A stretch of 64,000 bases of DNA, from the NCBI RefSeq assembly GCF_963678635.1, contig NC_087067.1:12431673-12495672 (forward strand). Direction: 5' to 3'. Origin of the DNA: Symsagittifera roscoffensis (Eukaryota; Xenacoelomorpha; Acoela; Convolutidae). The notes under the pieces are model-generated. The model saw only the letters and a program-made list of their open reading frames with translations, made no database searches and was not told the DNA's origin. Numbering within the stretch: position 1 is the stretch's first letter; the number at the start of each line of letters is the position of its first letter. This document shows positions 17,460 through 29,651 of this stretch, in pieces. Position numbers and translations under genes: made by a program.

Positions 17460-20400
17460 AAGAAACATGGTTAAAAACAATTCAAACACGCCTGATCAGG
17501 CAGAGTCTAGTTCTTTAGTAGACGACATTCTTAGGCCGACAACAGCGAAAATTATTGTGCGGAGGATTATGATAATAACTAATTTTCGAGTTATATATAA
17601 AAAGAAATCAAAGAAATGCTGGGCTTCTGTGGCGACTTTTTTTTGGTCAGTTTGAGCGAAGATCAAGAACTAAAATTACACAAATCGGCTCTTGATGAAA
17701 TAACTTATGTTCGAATGATTGTTCAGAAGCTATCCAATGTCAACATCCAACTCCCAGAAGACGAAGAACTATTCCACAATTGCATCAAAAAATTTGATCA
17801 ATCTACACAACATTAGGCGGCAGATGGCAACTACTCCAAGCTCAGAAACAGAATAGACAACAAACAAAGGCACCGCCGAAAAACAGAGAACTTAGAAAAC
17901 TGGCTCTGGGCAACTCAATAACCAACCGAATTCACGGAGAGCAGATAATACCAAGCATAATCGCCAGAGAGTTTTGTGGACGCAAAATTTAAGGTCTAGC
18001 TTAGAGAGTAAACAACACTAAATCAAAAAAGTTCGACCAGGTCAATTTGTACATTGGTGTTAACGATTATCTATCAGAAAAATTTAACCAAAAGAAGCCA
18101 TCGTACAGTACATAAACCTAATCCGAGCACAAAAAATCTATGCTCAATTAAACCTGTTGGTACTTTCAGGAAGGATTTGAATGCAAGCATCAAATAAATT
18201 AGTAAGTCTAACTGTTCGTTGCGAAGTGAAAATAAGGATCTCAATAATGTGCACAGCTACAAATAAATGAAATGTACTGTCAAATTATGCTGTCTCCAGA
18301 AAACCTGCATACCGATGGACTACATCCATCTGATTTTGTTGTTAAAACTTTTGTTCAATTGATGCGTGATAATTTCAAAACGAACAAAAAAGACGTTGCC
18401 TGCTGTGATATTACAAAAAGATCGAAATTTGTAAATGTATCACGTGAACCAAATCCAAACCATGATGTGATCAGTTTTCTTCAGGAAAATAAAACAATTC
18501 TAAGTTCCGGAAATAAATCATCAAAAAAATTTCTTTGTCTGATCCATTCATTCTCCGAACTAATCTAACTACATTATCAATTTGGTTTATCCATATAGAA
18601 AACAGCAATCACATAGCTACATCTTCGTTGATATGCTTTAGTGTTGGTACATATAGTTTTGTGTGCGCATCCCGTTAGATGCATTTAAACGCTATTGCAA
18701 GTGTGTTTTCAGGAGTGTGTTTTCAGGAGTTGTGATCCTTTAGATTCGCAGTGGTGACATAGAAAAAAACCCAGGCCCTTGCCTAACATGCAAAAAAAAT
18801 TGACTTCGAAACTAAACGAGGAAGTTCTGAAAATAGATTATATAAACTGCCAAAGTCTAATCAGAAATCGAAATGCGCTGAAAAATTAACTAATTAACCT
18901 AGGCGACAAGACTATTTTAACAATATCGGAAAAGTATCTACGCACTAATGAAAAAATGAGGAATGCAACCTATCTCCTACAACCCATCCCTGCTTCCTAC
19001 AGGACAGAATATTTATCACGGCAAATCAAAAGGAAGGGGCGTTTTGTGCCAAATATCTTTAGCATTATCACTTAAATTGCGGTAGGATTTGAAACTGTTC
19101 GCAAAAAAGATTTTGAATGCCTGTGGATCGAATGTAACGCTAATAAGGATCAGAAAAAAATTTTCCTGAACATCTTATACAAGCCTTCTAAAACAATTTA
19201 TTCAAAATTACTGGTTGAGTTGGCTCTTACATTGATAATGCTATAACAGAATGCTCCATTTTTTTCTGAACAAGGATTATAATATCAACTACTTTAGCTG
19301 AAAAACAAGCATTGACCTAATTAATGCAGCACCATGGTCTCAGTGTATGTCCACCCGAGGATCCCACGAAGTCTACAGCCAACTCATCCAGTCATTTGAT
19401 TACATCATAAAAGAAGATATTAACAAAGTTTTTACTTTTGAATCAAATATAAGAACACATCGTTCGCGTTCTGTTGTTTTCTCACCTTGATCTTTGGAAA
19501 AGTTGAAACATAAAATTTGAACATTTTAAACATAGTTTCAATCCAGAAAACTATTCTAAAGAAAATTTTGTTGAAACACTGACAGAGATGTCGTGGCATG
19601 AAATGTACAAACTGGACTGCTGTTATAAAATGTTAATATATTTATTCATATTGTTTTCATGGCATTGGAGAAAAATGCATATATCAGACAAGTGTTCATT
19701 AGAACTCTCAAAACGAATAACAGTCTGGAAGTCAATTGGTTCGATCAAGAATGCCAAAATCAATTCAAACAAAAAACAATGTTTTTCGACATTTTCAAGA
19801 AATTAAAACAGAATTAAGCTGGAATGACTATAAAAATTCGAGGACTCTATTTAAGGCTAGTGCAAAGACGAAACAAGAAATTTTTTTCTATCGAAATTTT
19901 TGATAAGTTGACGAATCAAAGAGAAAAATTGAATTTCTTTAACAAAATCAGGGGTTAGCGCGAACACCATTCTCTCATTCCAGAGCTCAAAACTCGTTTT
20001 GTGATGTAGTTAACGATAGTTTAAAAACTTATTTAAATTGACTTCTTTCATTCTTGGATTTTTCTGGGGAAGGATCGGAAAAATATTCGTAGAACAAAAT
20101 TGAAAGGCCAGAAATGCAAATTTGTGACTTCTATACTGTATCAGAAAAAGAGATTGTAGATGTAAGTTTAAAAAGAATAGGAACAAACGTGCAAGGACTA
20201 TCATTGATGGAAAAACTATTTTTGCCCCACATCTTACTTTTATTTTCAAATGCATGCATCTTAGAAAATCATTTCCCAAATCATTAGAAACATGCAAATG
20301 TTACCCCAATTTTCAAGTCTCGAGGAATATTTCTAGCTTCTAATTGCCGCCCAATATCTATAACTAGCGCCTTATCGAAATTATTAAACGTTTACTATCA

Positions 20401-21520
20401 ACACAACTAACAAAATATTTAGAACTTCACAAGATTATGTACCCATACCAATTCGGATTTTCAAAAAAAACTCACCACACGATAAATTGTGCAAAATTTA
20501 TCCGAAAGATTATTGATGACAAGAAAACAGTCTGTGCAGCTTCATTGGATCTTTCAATGGCATTTTTTTCAATAGATCATGAAGTTGTAGTGAACAATTT
20601 GCAAAACATTGGACTTTTAAACAACTCTACAGCCTTATTGGCAAAGTTTTTATCGAAAAGAACCCAACGGATTGTTGTCATCAATTTTTTTGGGATTCAT
20701 TATTATTAAGAAAAGAGGTAACTCGGGGGACAATCATGGGCCAACTTTTTTTCAATTTATACGTTAATGATATTGGAATTCATGTGCATACTCAAATCAA
20801 ATTAATACAGTATGCCGATGATTGTTTACTACTGAAAGCTAGGAAAAATATGGCTTCAGCTTGATCAGACCTACAAAAAACACATTAACCGCATTTTTCA
20901 GAGCCATAATTTTATGCTGAACGCTTCAAAACCGAATTCATTTCTTATAAAGATGATTTTTATTTTATTCGAAAATCAGCAAATCAGAAAAAAAGAGAGC
21001 AAAAACATAGCAATTTGTATCGATATGTATTTAGAACTAAGTTCTCTGGTCAAATTTGTCTCACAAAAAGTGGCACCACATATAAAAACAATTGTTGTTA
21101 AAAAAGTAAATTTCCCAAACCTGCCTCGAAAGCACTTCTCCAATGACTTGTTATTATTCATTTCGATTATTATTTATTCTATAGTATAAAGGCAATGCTC
21201 ATCTAATCAATCAAAAAGCGGCTGAACTAGGGACATCATCTTGTTTGTTGGATGGCGAGAAAATATCATTAGCATGAAAACCCGAGTTGAAGTCAACTCT
21301 TTGCTTTATTTGTACGTATACATTACTTGTGAAAAGAAAACTTTTTGTGGCGAAACCCAGCTTGATACAGCAAATTATAATATCAAGGAGAGCATCTATG
21401 ATCATCTGTAAAAACCATAGCTCATCTGTTTCTCTCCAATTTTTTTCCCATAATTCTGCTACAAAGTGGAATTCACTCGAAAAGACATTCGAAATAATAA
21501 TTTAAAGACAAATTATTTTA
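17460..21520 (+). pseudogene. decayed CR1/L2-type LINE (ORF1 esterase plus endonuclease/reverse transcriptase)
   Basis: Many frameshifts and stops break it, but collinear domain traces remain. ORF1 part: LGNSITNRIHGEQ (about 17905), GVND (about 18060) and DGLHPSD (about 18320) are blocks I, III and V of SGNH hydrolases, a domain known in ORF1 of CR1-like elements. ORF2 endonuclease part: DYINCQSL (about 18840), FECLWIECN (about 19115) and a QCMSTRGSH block (about 19345). RT part: YQFGFSKKTHHTIN (about 20450), a LDLSMAF block (about 20550) and QYADD (about 20815). It ends near 21500. No single intact ORF exceeds about 100 codons. Confidence 0.75.
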
Positions 21521-22175
21521 AGAAAACTGCGGATAAAGAATCTGAGAGACATCAAACAAAACGATGTCAATATAAAATCGTGCTGACGTGAACTCCATTT
21601 TAATTAACTTAAATGATTATAACAAATTGTCAGTTGTTTTCCTAATTACCTAACCCTATAATCGATTACGTTTTCTGTAATGTATAAGTATCAATCTTAC
21701 AGAAAAAGAAATTTATGCGCACTTGCACTTTCTGTCTCTCTTTCTCTCTCTATCGCTTTCTACAGTTTTCTTTATTGTAAAAAATCAGGTTTCTTAGTAA
21801 ATGTATCTGATCAAAGAATGAAAGAAGTCTTCACTTTCCAATTGCATTTTCAATATTTACTACTACAAATTCTCAAAAAAAGATTGTCGATATTTCTAGC
21901 CCTAGTAACTATCAGTTTTAGATGGGCAGTATTGTATGCTTATTCTCAATAATTTCCTTGTAAAAAAAACTTCTGATTTGGCAATTTTTTATTACTTTCT
22001 TTTGATAAACCCTCTCTTTGTATTAATTAAACCGTGGTTTTCAAAATTTCAAAGTATGCAACGCTTCTACATATAGTAGTTTTTACTAGTCTTGTTAGTG
22101 ACCTTTGCTGCCAAAATTTCTCAGTTTTAAACAATTTTCCACGTCAATTTTTGCTGCTTTTCTAATTTCTTCCTT
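21521..22175. other. no gene recognised
   Basis: AT-rich spacer between the LINE remnant and the next TIR element. A TCTCTCTTTCTCTCTCTATC microsatellite-like stretch lies near 21734. Confidence 0.35.
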
Positions 22176-23267
22176 CTCGCGCTCACAAAAATGGATTAAA
22201 ATTGATTTTAGCATAAAAAATATGCTGATTTTTTTGGATCGTTTTCAGTATGAAAAAAGTACGAATGTTAAACTGAAAATTACAGATTGATTTTGATCGA
22301 TTTAAAATCAATCCAGTTAAAAATTGATCCAGTTTTACCGTCTTTTTTTGTTCTTTTTTAAAAGGGGATTAAAACGGATTTAAATCGATTTAAATCATTT
22401 TTTTTCCTTCGAATTTCATCAGATTCGAACTTTAATTGCATTTATTCATTGCCTATCACTTTTTATTTTACATCCATAGCGTATTTTAGCATAAAACAGA
22501 CCAAATGGAAAGAACAGAACATCGATAAAACTCTATGATTACCTTGCATATTTTGAGTTCAAAAATCTGATCTATTTTGACCCTTTTTTTTATTAGTTGC
22601 ACAAGTTTTTGATCAAAACCTGATTTACATTCAATATTTTCCATGATTTAATTGCATATTATTGAGATCAAATATTAATTTCTTTAGACCGTTTTCTTTT
22701 TCTCTACGTAGGACTTTGCCCATAGTCTGATTTACAAGGATTTTCTATGATTTAATTGCATATTTTTGAGCTTAAGTTCTGATATATGTCGATCATTTTA
22801 TTGAATTCTATAACATCTGGCACGTGTGTTTTTCATTTAAAAGTCGAGAATAGAATATTTCAGTTATTTTTTCTAAAGAGTATGTTTATTGCCGTGTTAG
22901 CAAAAAAGATGATTTTAGTAAGTCTGAAAATCCGTCCAAATCAATTGAAATCGATTTTTAAGACACTTAAATCGAACCAAAATTTTCCAAAAAGATCAAT
23001 TTAAATCAATTTAAAATGGATTTAAATGAGATTCGGATGGATTTGAGTGAGCTTCAGATAGATTTTAGTCATTAAAAATCCATCCAAATCGATTTAAATT
23101 GCTTTTCAAACACTTAAACTGATCCAAAATTTTCAAAAAAGATCGATTTAGGTCGATTCAAAATTCAATTAATTTCGTAACATGTACATTGTTAATCTAA
23201 TTGGATCGATTTAAAATCAATTCAAAATCAATTTAAATCAATCGGAAACCATTTTTGTCAGTTCGGG
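22176..23267. mobile_element. TIR element, family B copy 1 (about 1.09 kb)
   Basis: The right end CCATTTTTGTCAGTTCGGG is inverted relative to the left end CTCGCGCTCACAAAAATGG (imperfect). The interior is dominated by ATCGATTTAAATCGATTT-like palindromes near both ends. It pairs with the better-preserved copy at 35797-36923. No ORF is recognised. Confidence 0.6.
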
Positions 23268-23273
23268 TTGTTT

Positions 23274-26111
23274 CGTTGCTGTTCCATAGAATAATACTCA
23301 AGTTTTTTGAACAGCTATATCAAAGATCTCATAAAATTTTAGTTTGTTACCAGGAAAAATTTTAGTTTTTGGTTACAAGGAAATCTTTATCGCGAAAACA
23401 TAGATTTCGATTTCGATTTGCTGTTTTTGAGTTTTTTAATCTGATCTTTAAATATATTGTTTGTGTCAAATAAAATACCCATTCAAAAACTATCTGCGCA
23501 CCTCTTATTGTTCTCCAAACTCCAAAATTTTGATTAGACTCCTGATAAAATTAATGGTCTTTATAGAGTTGATTTTAAGAGTTGCCTTGAAATTTGAACG
23601 AATCGGCTCATCTTGATTTAGGGTTAATTTGTTATCTTGTTCAGCGTTACTAGACTCTTGTTATAGTCGTTTTTGTTATTTTGAAAGGATAGATTTCGCG
23701 CCTTGAAATAAATCAATTATGGCAATTGAGCTTCTTTTAACCAATTTGGAACGATTTTAAGACGGATTAACTCTCCGCTTGCGCGTTAATAGCGCGAATT
23801 ATATCGCGCGTAAATTGTCCCAAATTGGCCAAAATTGCAATCTTTAAACCCCCATAACTTTACAAAAAATAATCACAGCTGAAATATCTTTTCAAATTTG
23901 AGCTCAGGACACAACTTTCGAATGATACAAAAAAGTTCTGTCAAAAATATGAATTTTCAACTGGTGCAATGTTTCTAACAAAGATTTAGTGGACCTAGTA
24001 AGTTTGCTTCCATTCAACTAGAATTGACAAAAGCTTCGAAGCTAAATATTACGTTAATTATAATTCCAGCTTTCTCCTCGATATATTTATATAATGAATG
24101 CAATTCCAGCATCTTGATAAATTTGTCGAATCTCAAGACCCTATAAAATTTGGTTCTTATCTTGTAATGTGGAAGCTCAATTATTCAACATCAACAATAT
24201 CTTTGAAAAACTTTTTCTTGTTGCATTCATCAAAAATGGTCCGTTTGTCATAACAACAAATCCAAATGATTTTCAGCAACTAACCGTTACATAAGACAGT
24301 TGCCCTTCTAGTAGCTCAGAAACTTCCAGCCACATTAATTAAACACTAGAAAAACAAATTTTTTCTGTTGTTTGTGTGGGCTATTTTAAAAAACGGAAAA
24401 CTGTTTTTAGTTATTTAATCATAGCTGACTAAAGTTGTCTCCAGTTGTAAACAGTTGTTTTTAAAAGTTTTGCAGATTTTTTCTACATTTTGAAAACTTT
24501 TTGTGACAATGAAGTGACCATTTTTTATCTATCAAACGTCAAAACGATTAAAAAACAAAACTTTCGACTAGCTTTAATGGAAGTTTTTTGAGTTTGCTCA
24601 GATCGACAGTTTAACAGGTTTCATAATGGCATATCTGTAATCCCATTGTGATGATAGTTCGTGTTGTCGCAACTGATTCTGCGTGAAAAAAAAGTACAAA
24701 AAACTATTCCCCATTTTCAGTGGTCGGTAGACGAATCTGTTTTGTTCTCATTTATCATGCTACAGAGTGATAACGGCATCCATGCAAATAATGCGTAATA
24801 AGAGAGAGAGAGAGAGAAAAAAAAATAAAACACCTGTTTCATATTTGCATATATGTTCTGTCAGTATAACTAATAGACTGTAGGCCTTCCTTCACTTTGA
24901 TTCAATCGTGTTTTCAATACATTGATATAAATTACTCGGAATTATCACTTCAACTTCGGAGTTCCACATGTTGAAATTGTTTGCTTTTTAGTTAATGCCA
25001 AGTTGTTGGCAACATTTTTTTGCGGTCAACGAATCTGAACGAAATTAATTAACTTCAAATTGTTCATTTGACGGCTGAAATTAACTTTTTACTTTGAACA
25101 TGTTAAGAACCATATAAAAATTACAATTATTCTCAAACAACAATTTTTGGACCGATTAAGTTGGTCAAAGTTGCCAATATTGCCAACAATTTGGCATTAA
25201 ATTGGGAGAAGTCTCCTCTTTGAGATTAAAAAAAGAGTTTTAGTAGTCTTATGATCAAAACTGGGATTAGAAATAAATGCGTTTTTTAAAACTAAAATAA
25301 CCATGATTTTGTCAATCTCAAATCAGAAATTATACTAGAAAGGTAGTTTAGAAAATCTGTGCTTCGTTAAACTACTCATTCAACTTTTCTGGCCAGAAGT
25401 TTAAAGACAAGTTAGGTATTTTTGGCTAAAAATATTGACGAAGTTTTTTAGATAGTGTCTTTAGTCCATTTTAATTATTTTCTGAGTTAAAAAAGAGATC
25501 AGATGATAAAAACTAGAAATTGGGCAAAATATCGTGAAGGTTATATAATAGAATATAACGTGAAGGTTATGGAGTCAAATCCAATTATCACATATCCTAT
25601 TTGTCCGTAACAATCGTAACAGCCAAACTTAATAATCTTTGACAAATATCAAATCAGATTTAAACTTGAATACCGAATTCAACCTCCAAGTTTCAAAATA
25701 AATAAATCACTTTGTTTGTAATATCATTCTGATTGTAATGTCATTCTGATTGTAATGTCATTCTGATGTGGTACAAATCACAGTTACTGAAATGGTTAAT
25801 CAAATGTTTATAATTGTTTCTTTTGCTTTTTTAATCCAATTAGTAAATTCATTATCGCAAGATGACATTGTTAATTACGTTAACAGAAATCGGAAGCAGG
25901 GAAAAAGTACTTGGGAAGCTAAAAAGTATCCATTTTCTTACCCTGACTCAAATTTTGATCATGCAATTGATCGTTTTCCTGTAAAAGAAAATTCCGAGTT
26001 TGGATTCTTAACGAATCTGTATCAGAGCAACTTTAGAAGAACTTTCTTGGAAGTTCCTGACATTTTTGACGCTCGGTTTAAATGGTCTCATTGCGACACG
26101 GTTTGGGAAAT
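23274..26111 (+). repeat. tandem duplication, unit 1 (about 2.8 kb)
   Basis: From GTTGCTGTTCCATAG onward this segment is repeated almost base for base from 26112. It contains a reversed family D fragment (about 23685-23965), about 1.5 kb of non-coding DNA and a truncated copy of cathepsin exon 1. The unit ends inside coding sequence at TTTGGGAAATC. Confidence 0.85.
25792..26111 (+). pseudogene. truncated duplicate of cathepsin B-like exon 1
   Basis: It encodes the signal peptide and propeptide, identical or nearly so to residues 1-103 of the intact gene (through VWEI), and then breaks before the catalytic QGNCGSCW block. After the break, reading continues four codons into non-coding DNA and stops. 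This copy has an extra in-frame ATG four codons upstream (25792; 25804 corresponds to the intact start). Alone it cannot make a protease. It could supply an alternative promoter or leader, which is untested. Confidence 0.8.
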
Positions 26112-27830
26112 CGTTGCTGTTCCATAGAATAATACTCAAGTTTTTTGAACAACTATATCAAAGATCTCATAAAATTTTAGTTTGTTACCAGGAAAAATTT
26201 TCGTTTTTAGTTACAAGGAAATCTCTATCGCGAAAACATAGATTTCGATTTCGATTTGCTGTTTTTGAGTTTTTTAATCTGATCTTTAAATATATTGTTT
26301 GTGTCAAATAAAATACCCATTCAAAAACTATCTGCGCGCCTCTTATTGTTCTCCAAACTCCAAAATTTTGATTAGACTCCTGATAAAATTAATGGTCTTT
26401 ATAGAGTTGATTTTAAGAGTTGCCTTGAAATTTGAACGAATCGGCTCATCTTGATTTAGGGTTAATTTGTTATCTTGTTCAGCGTTACTAGACTCTTGTT
26501 ATAGTCGTTTTTGTTATTTTGAAAGGATAGATTTCGCGCCTTGAAATAAATCAATTATGGCAATTGAGCTTCTTTTAACCAATTTGGAACGATTTTAAGA
26601 CGGATTAACTCTCCGCTTGCGCGTTAATAGCGCGAATTATATCGCGCGTAAATTGTCCCAAATTGGCCAAAATTGCAATCTTTAAACCCCCATAACTTTA
26701 CAAAAAATAATCACAGCTGAAATATCTTTTCAAATTTGAGCTCAGGACACAACTTTCGAATGATACAAAAAAGTTCTATCAAAAATATGAATTTTCAACT
26801 GGTGCAATGTTTCTAACAAAGATTTAGTGGACCTAGTAAGTTTGCTTCCATTCAACTAGAATTGACAAAAGCTTCGAAGCTAAATATTACGTTAATTATA
26901 ATTCCAGCTTTCTCCTCGATATATTTATATAATGAATGCAATTCCAGCATCTTGATATATTTGTCGAATCTCAAGACCCTATAAAATTTGGTTCTTATCT
27001 TGTAATGTGGAAGCTCAATTATTCAACATCAACAATATCTTTGAAAAACTTTTTCTTGTTGCATTCATCAAAAATGGTCCGTTTGTCATAACAACAAATC
27101 CAAATGATTTTCAGCAACTAACCGTTACATAAGACAGTTGCCCTTCTAGTAGCTCAGAAACTTTCAGCCACATTAATTAAACACTAGAAAAACAAATTTT
27201 TTCTGTTGTTTGTGTGGGCTATTTTAAAAAACGGAAAACTGTTTTTAGTTATTTAATCATAGCTGACTAAAGTTGTCTCCAGTTGTAAACAGTTGTTTTT
27301 AAAAGTTTTGCAGATTTTTTCTACATTTTGAAAACTTTTTGTGACAATGAATTGACCATTTTTTATCTATCAAACGTCAAAACGATTAAAAAACAAAACT
27401 TTCGACTAGCTTTAATGGAAGTTTTTTGAGTTTGCTCAGATCGAAAGTTTAACAAGTTTCATAATGGTATATCTGTCATCCCATTGTGATGATAGTTCGT
27501 GTTGTCGCAACTGATTCTGCGTGAAAAAAAAGTACAAAAAAACTGAAGCCTACAGGAAGACAAAACTATTCCCCATTTTCAGTGGTCGGTAGACGAATCT
27601 GATTTGTTCTCATTTATCATGCTACAAAGTGATAACGGCATCCATGCAAATAATGCGTAATAAGAGAGAGAGAGAAAAAAAAATAAAAAATTTCATATTT
27701 GCATATATGTTCTGTCGGTATAACTAATAGACTGTAGGCCTTCACTCTGATTCAATCGTGTTTTCAATACAATGATAAAAATTACTCGGAATTATCACTT
27801 CAACTTCAGAGTTCCACATGTTGAAATTGT

Positions 27831-28381
27831 TGTTCCGACTTTCGATACGAAATCAACGGAATATTTGTGTTCGGGTGGGTTTTTTTTCAGACAAATTTCG
27901 ACTTTTTAACTAGCCATTTTGGACGGAATATATCTATATCATTCGAAAGCTTTTGTTAACCTGAGCTTAAATTTGAAAAGATATTTCACTTGTGATTATT
28001 TTTCGTAAAGTTATGAGGGTTTAAAGATTGGCATTTTGGTCATTTTGATCAATTTGGGACAATTAACGCGCGATATAATTCGCGCTATTAACGCGTAAGC
28101 GGAGATTTAATCTGTCTTAGAAATCGTTCCAAATTGGTGGAAAGAAGCTTATTTACCATAATTGATTTGTTACAAGGAGCAAAATCTATTGTTTTTTTTA
28201 CTTTATATGGCGTGTGGGGGGATGATTTTCATTAAAAAAATTCAAATTTTAGAAAAAATAATTTTTCATTTTGTTTTATTACATTTTATTGTTTTTTGTT
28301 GTTTATGTTATTACTCCTCCATAAACGTTAAAAGGCAGTCAAAACTTTCAGGGCTTCGTCCGGATACGAGCAGTCTTGTTT
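27831..28381 (+). mobile_element. family D repeat, copy 5, with an empty site available in unit 1
   Basis: Unit 1 reads GAAATTGTTTGCTTTTTAG at the matching place (about 24975). Unit 2 reads GAAATTGT, then the element from TGTTCCGAC to GAGCAGTC, then TTGTTTGTTTTTTAG. This is consistent with a short TTGT target duplication, or with an element ending in TTGT. It is the only copy whose insertion can be dated as younger than a duplication. Confidence 0.75.
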
Positions 28382-29114
28382 GTTTTTTAGTTAATGCCAA
28401 GTTGTTGGCAATATTTTTTTGCGGTCAACGAATCTGAACGAAATTAATTAACTTAAAACTGTTCATTTGACGACTGAAATTAAATTTTTACTCGTTTGAA
28501 CACGTTAAGAACCATATAAAAAATATGATTAATCTCAAACAACAGTTTTTGGACCGATTAAGTTGGTCAAAGTCGCCAATATTGCCAACATAGTCGCCTA
28601 TATTGTCTCCTCTTTGAGATTATAAAAAAAAAGAGTTTTAGTAGTTTTGTGATCAGAATTTGGATTAGAAATAATTGCTTTTTTTAAAACTAAACTGTCC
28701 ATGATTTTGTCAATCTCAAATCAGAAATTATACTAGAAAGGTAGTTTAGAAAATCTGTGCTTCGTTAAACTACTCATTCAACTTTTCTGGCCAGAAGTTT
28801 AAAGACAAGTTAGGTATTTTTGGCTAAAAATATTGACGAAGTTTTTTAGATAGTGTCTTTAGTCCATTTTAATTATTTTCTGAGTTAAAAAAGAGATCAG
28901 ATGATGAAAACTAGAAATTGAGCAAAATATCATGAAGGTCATATAATATAATATAACGTGAAGGTTATGGAGTCAAATCCAATTATCTATATCCTATTTG
29001 TCCGTAACAATCGTAACAGCCAAATTTCTTAATCTTTGACAAATATCAAATCAGATTTAAACTTGAATACCAAATTCAACCTCCAAGTTTCAAAATAAAT
29101 AAATCACTTTGTTT

Positions 29115-29165
29115 GTAATATCATTCTGATTGTAATGTCATTCTGATTGTAATGTCATTCTGATG
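29115..29165 (+). repeat. 17-bp tandem triplet just upstream of cathepsin exon 1
   Basis: ATTCTGATTGTAATGTC-like units occur about three times and end 36 nt before the ATG. The same triplet stands before the duplicate exon (25722-25768). It lies in the likely promoter or 5' UTR. Confidence 0.6.
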
Positions 29166-29200
29166 TGGTACAAATCACAGTTGCTGAATTGGTTAATCAA

Positions 29201-29651
29201 ATGTTTATAATTGTTTCTTTTGCTTTTTTAATCCAATTAGTAAGTTCATTATCGCAAGATGACATTGTTAATTACGTTAACAGAAATCGGGAGCAGGGAA
29301 AAAGTACTTGGGAAGCTAAAAAGTATCCATTTTCTTACCCCGACTCAAATTTTGATCATGCAATTGATCGTTTTCCTGTAAAAGAAAATTCCGAGTTTGG
29401 ATTCTTAACGAATCTGTATCAGAGCAACTTTAGAAGAACTTTCTTGGAAGTTCCTGACATTTTTGACGCTCGGTTTAAATGGTCTCATTGCGACACGGTT
29501 TGGGAAATCTACGACCAGGGTAATTGTGGTTCATGCTGGGCCGTTGCTGTAGCTTCTGCAATCAGCGACCGAATCTGCATCAAACACCCGAATAATGGCT
29601 CGGTTCGGATCTCGGCCCAAACTGCTTTGAACTGTATTGGCGAAGGATGTA
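29201..29651 (+). CDS. cathepsin B-like gene, exon 1
   Basis: Residues 1-150 plus one base; donor GGATGTA|GTAAGT. It contains the signal peptide, propeptide and active-site cysteine. The frame is also open upstream of this ATG, but only from a GTG, so the first ATG before the hydrophobic stretch is chosen. Confidence 0.9.

Larger units (their letters stand above)
26112..29510 (+). repeat. tandem duplication, unit 2 (carries a family D insertion)
   Basis: It is homologous to 23274-26111, but about 560 bp longer because of a family D insertion at 27831-28381 and small indels. It leads into the intact exon 1 of the cathepsin gene. Confidence 0.85.
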
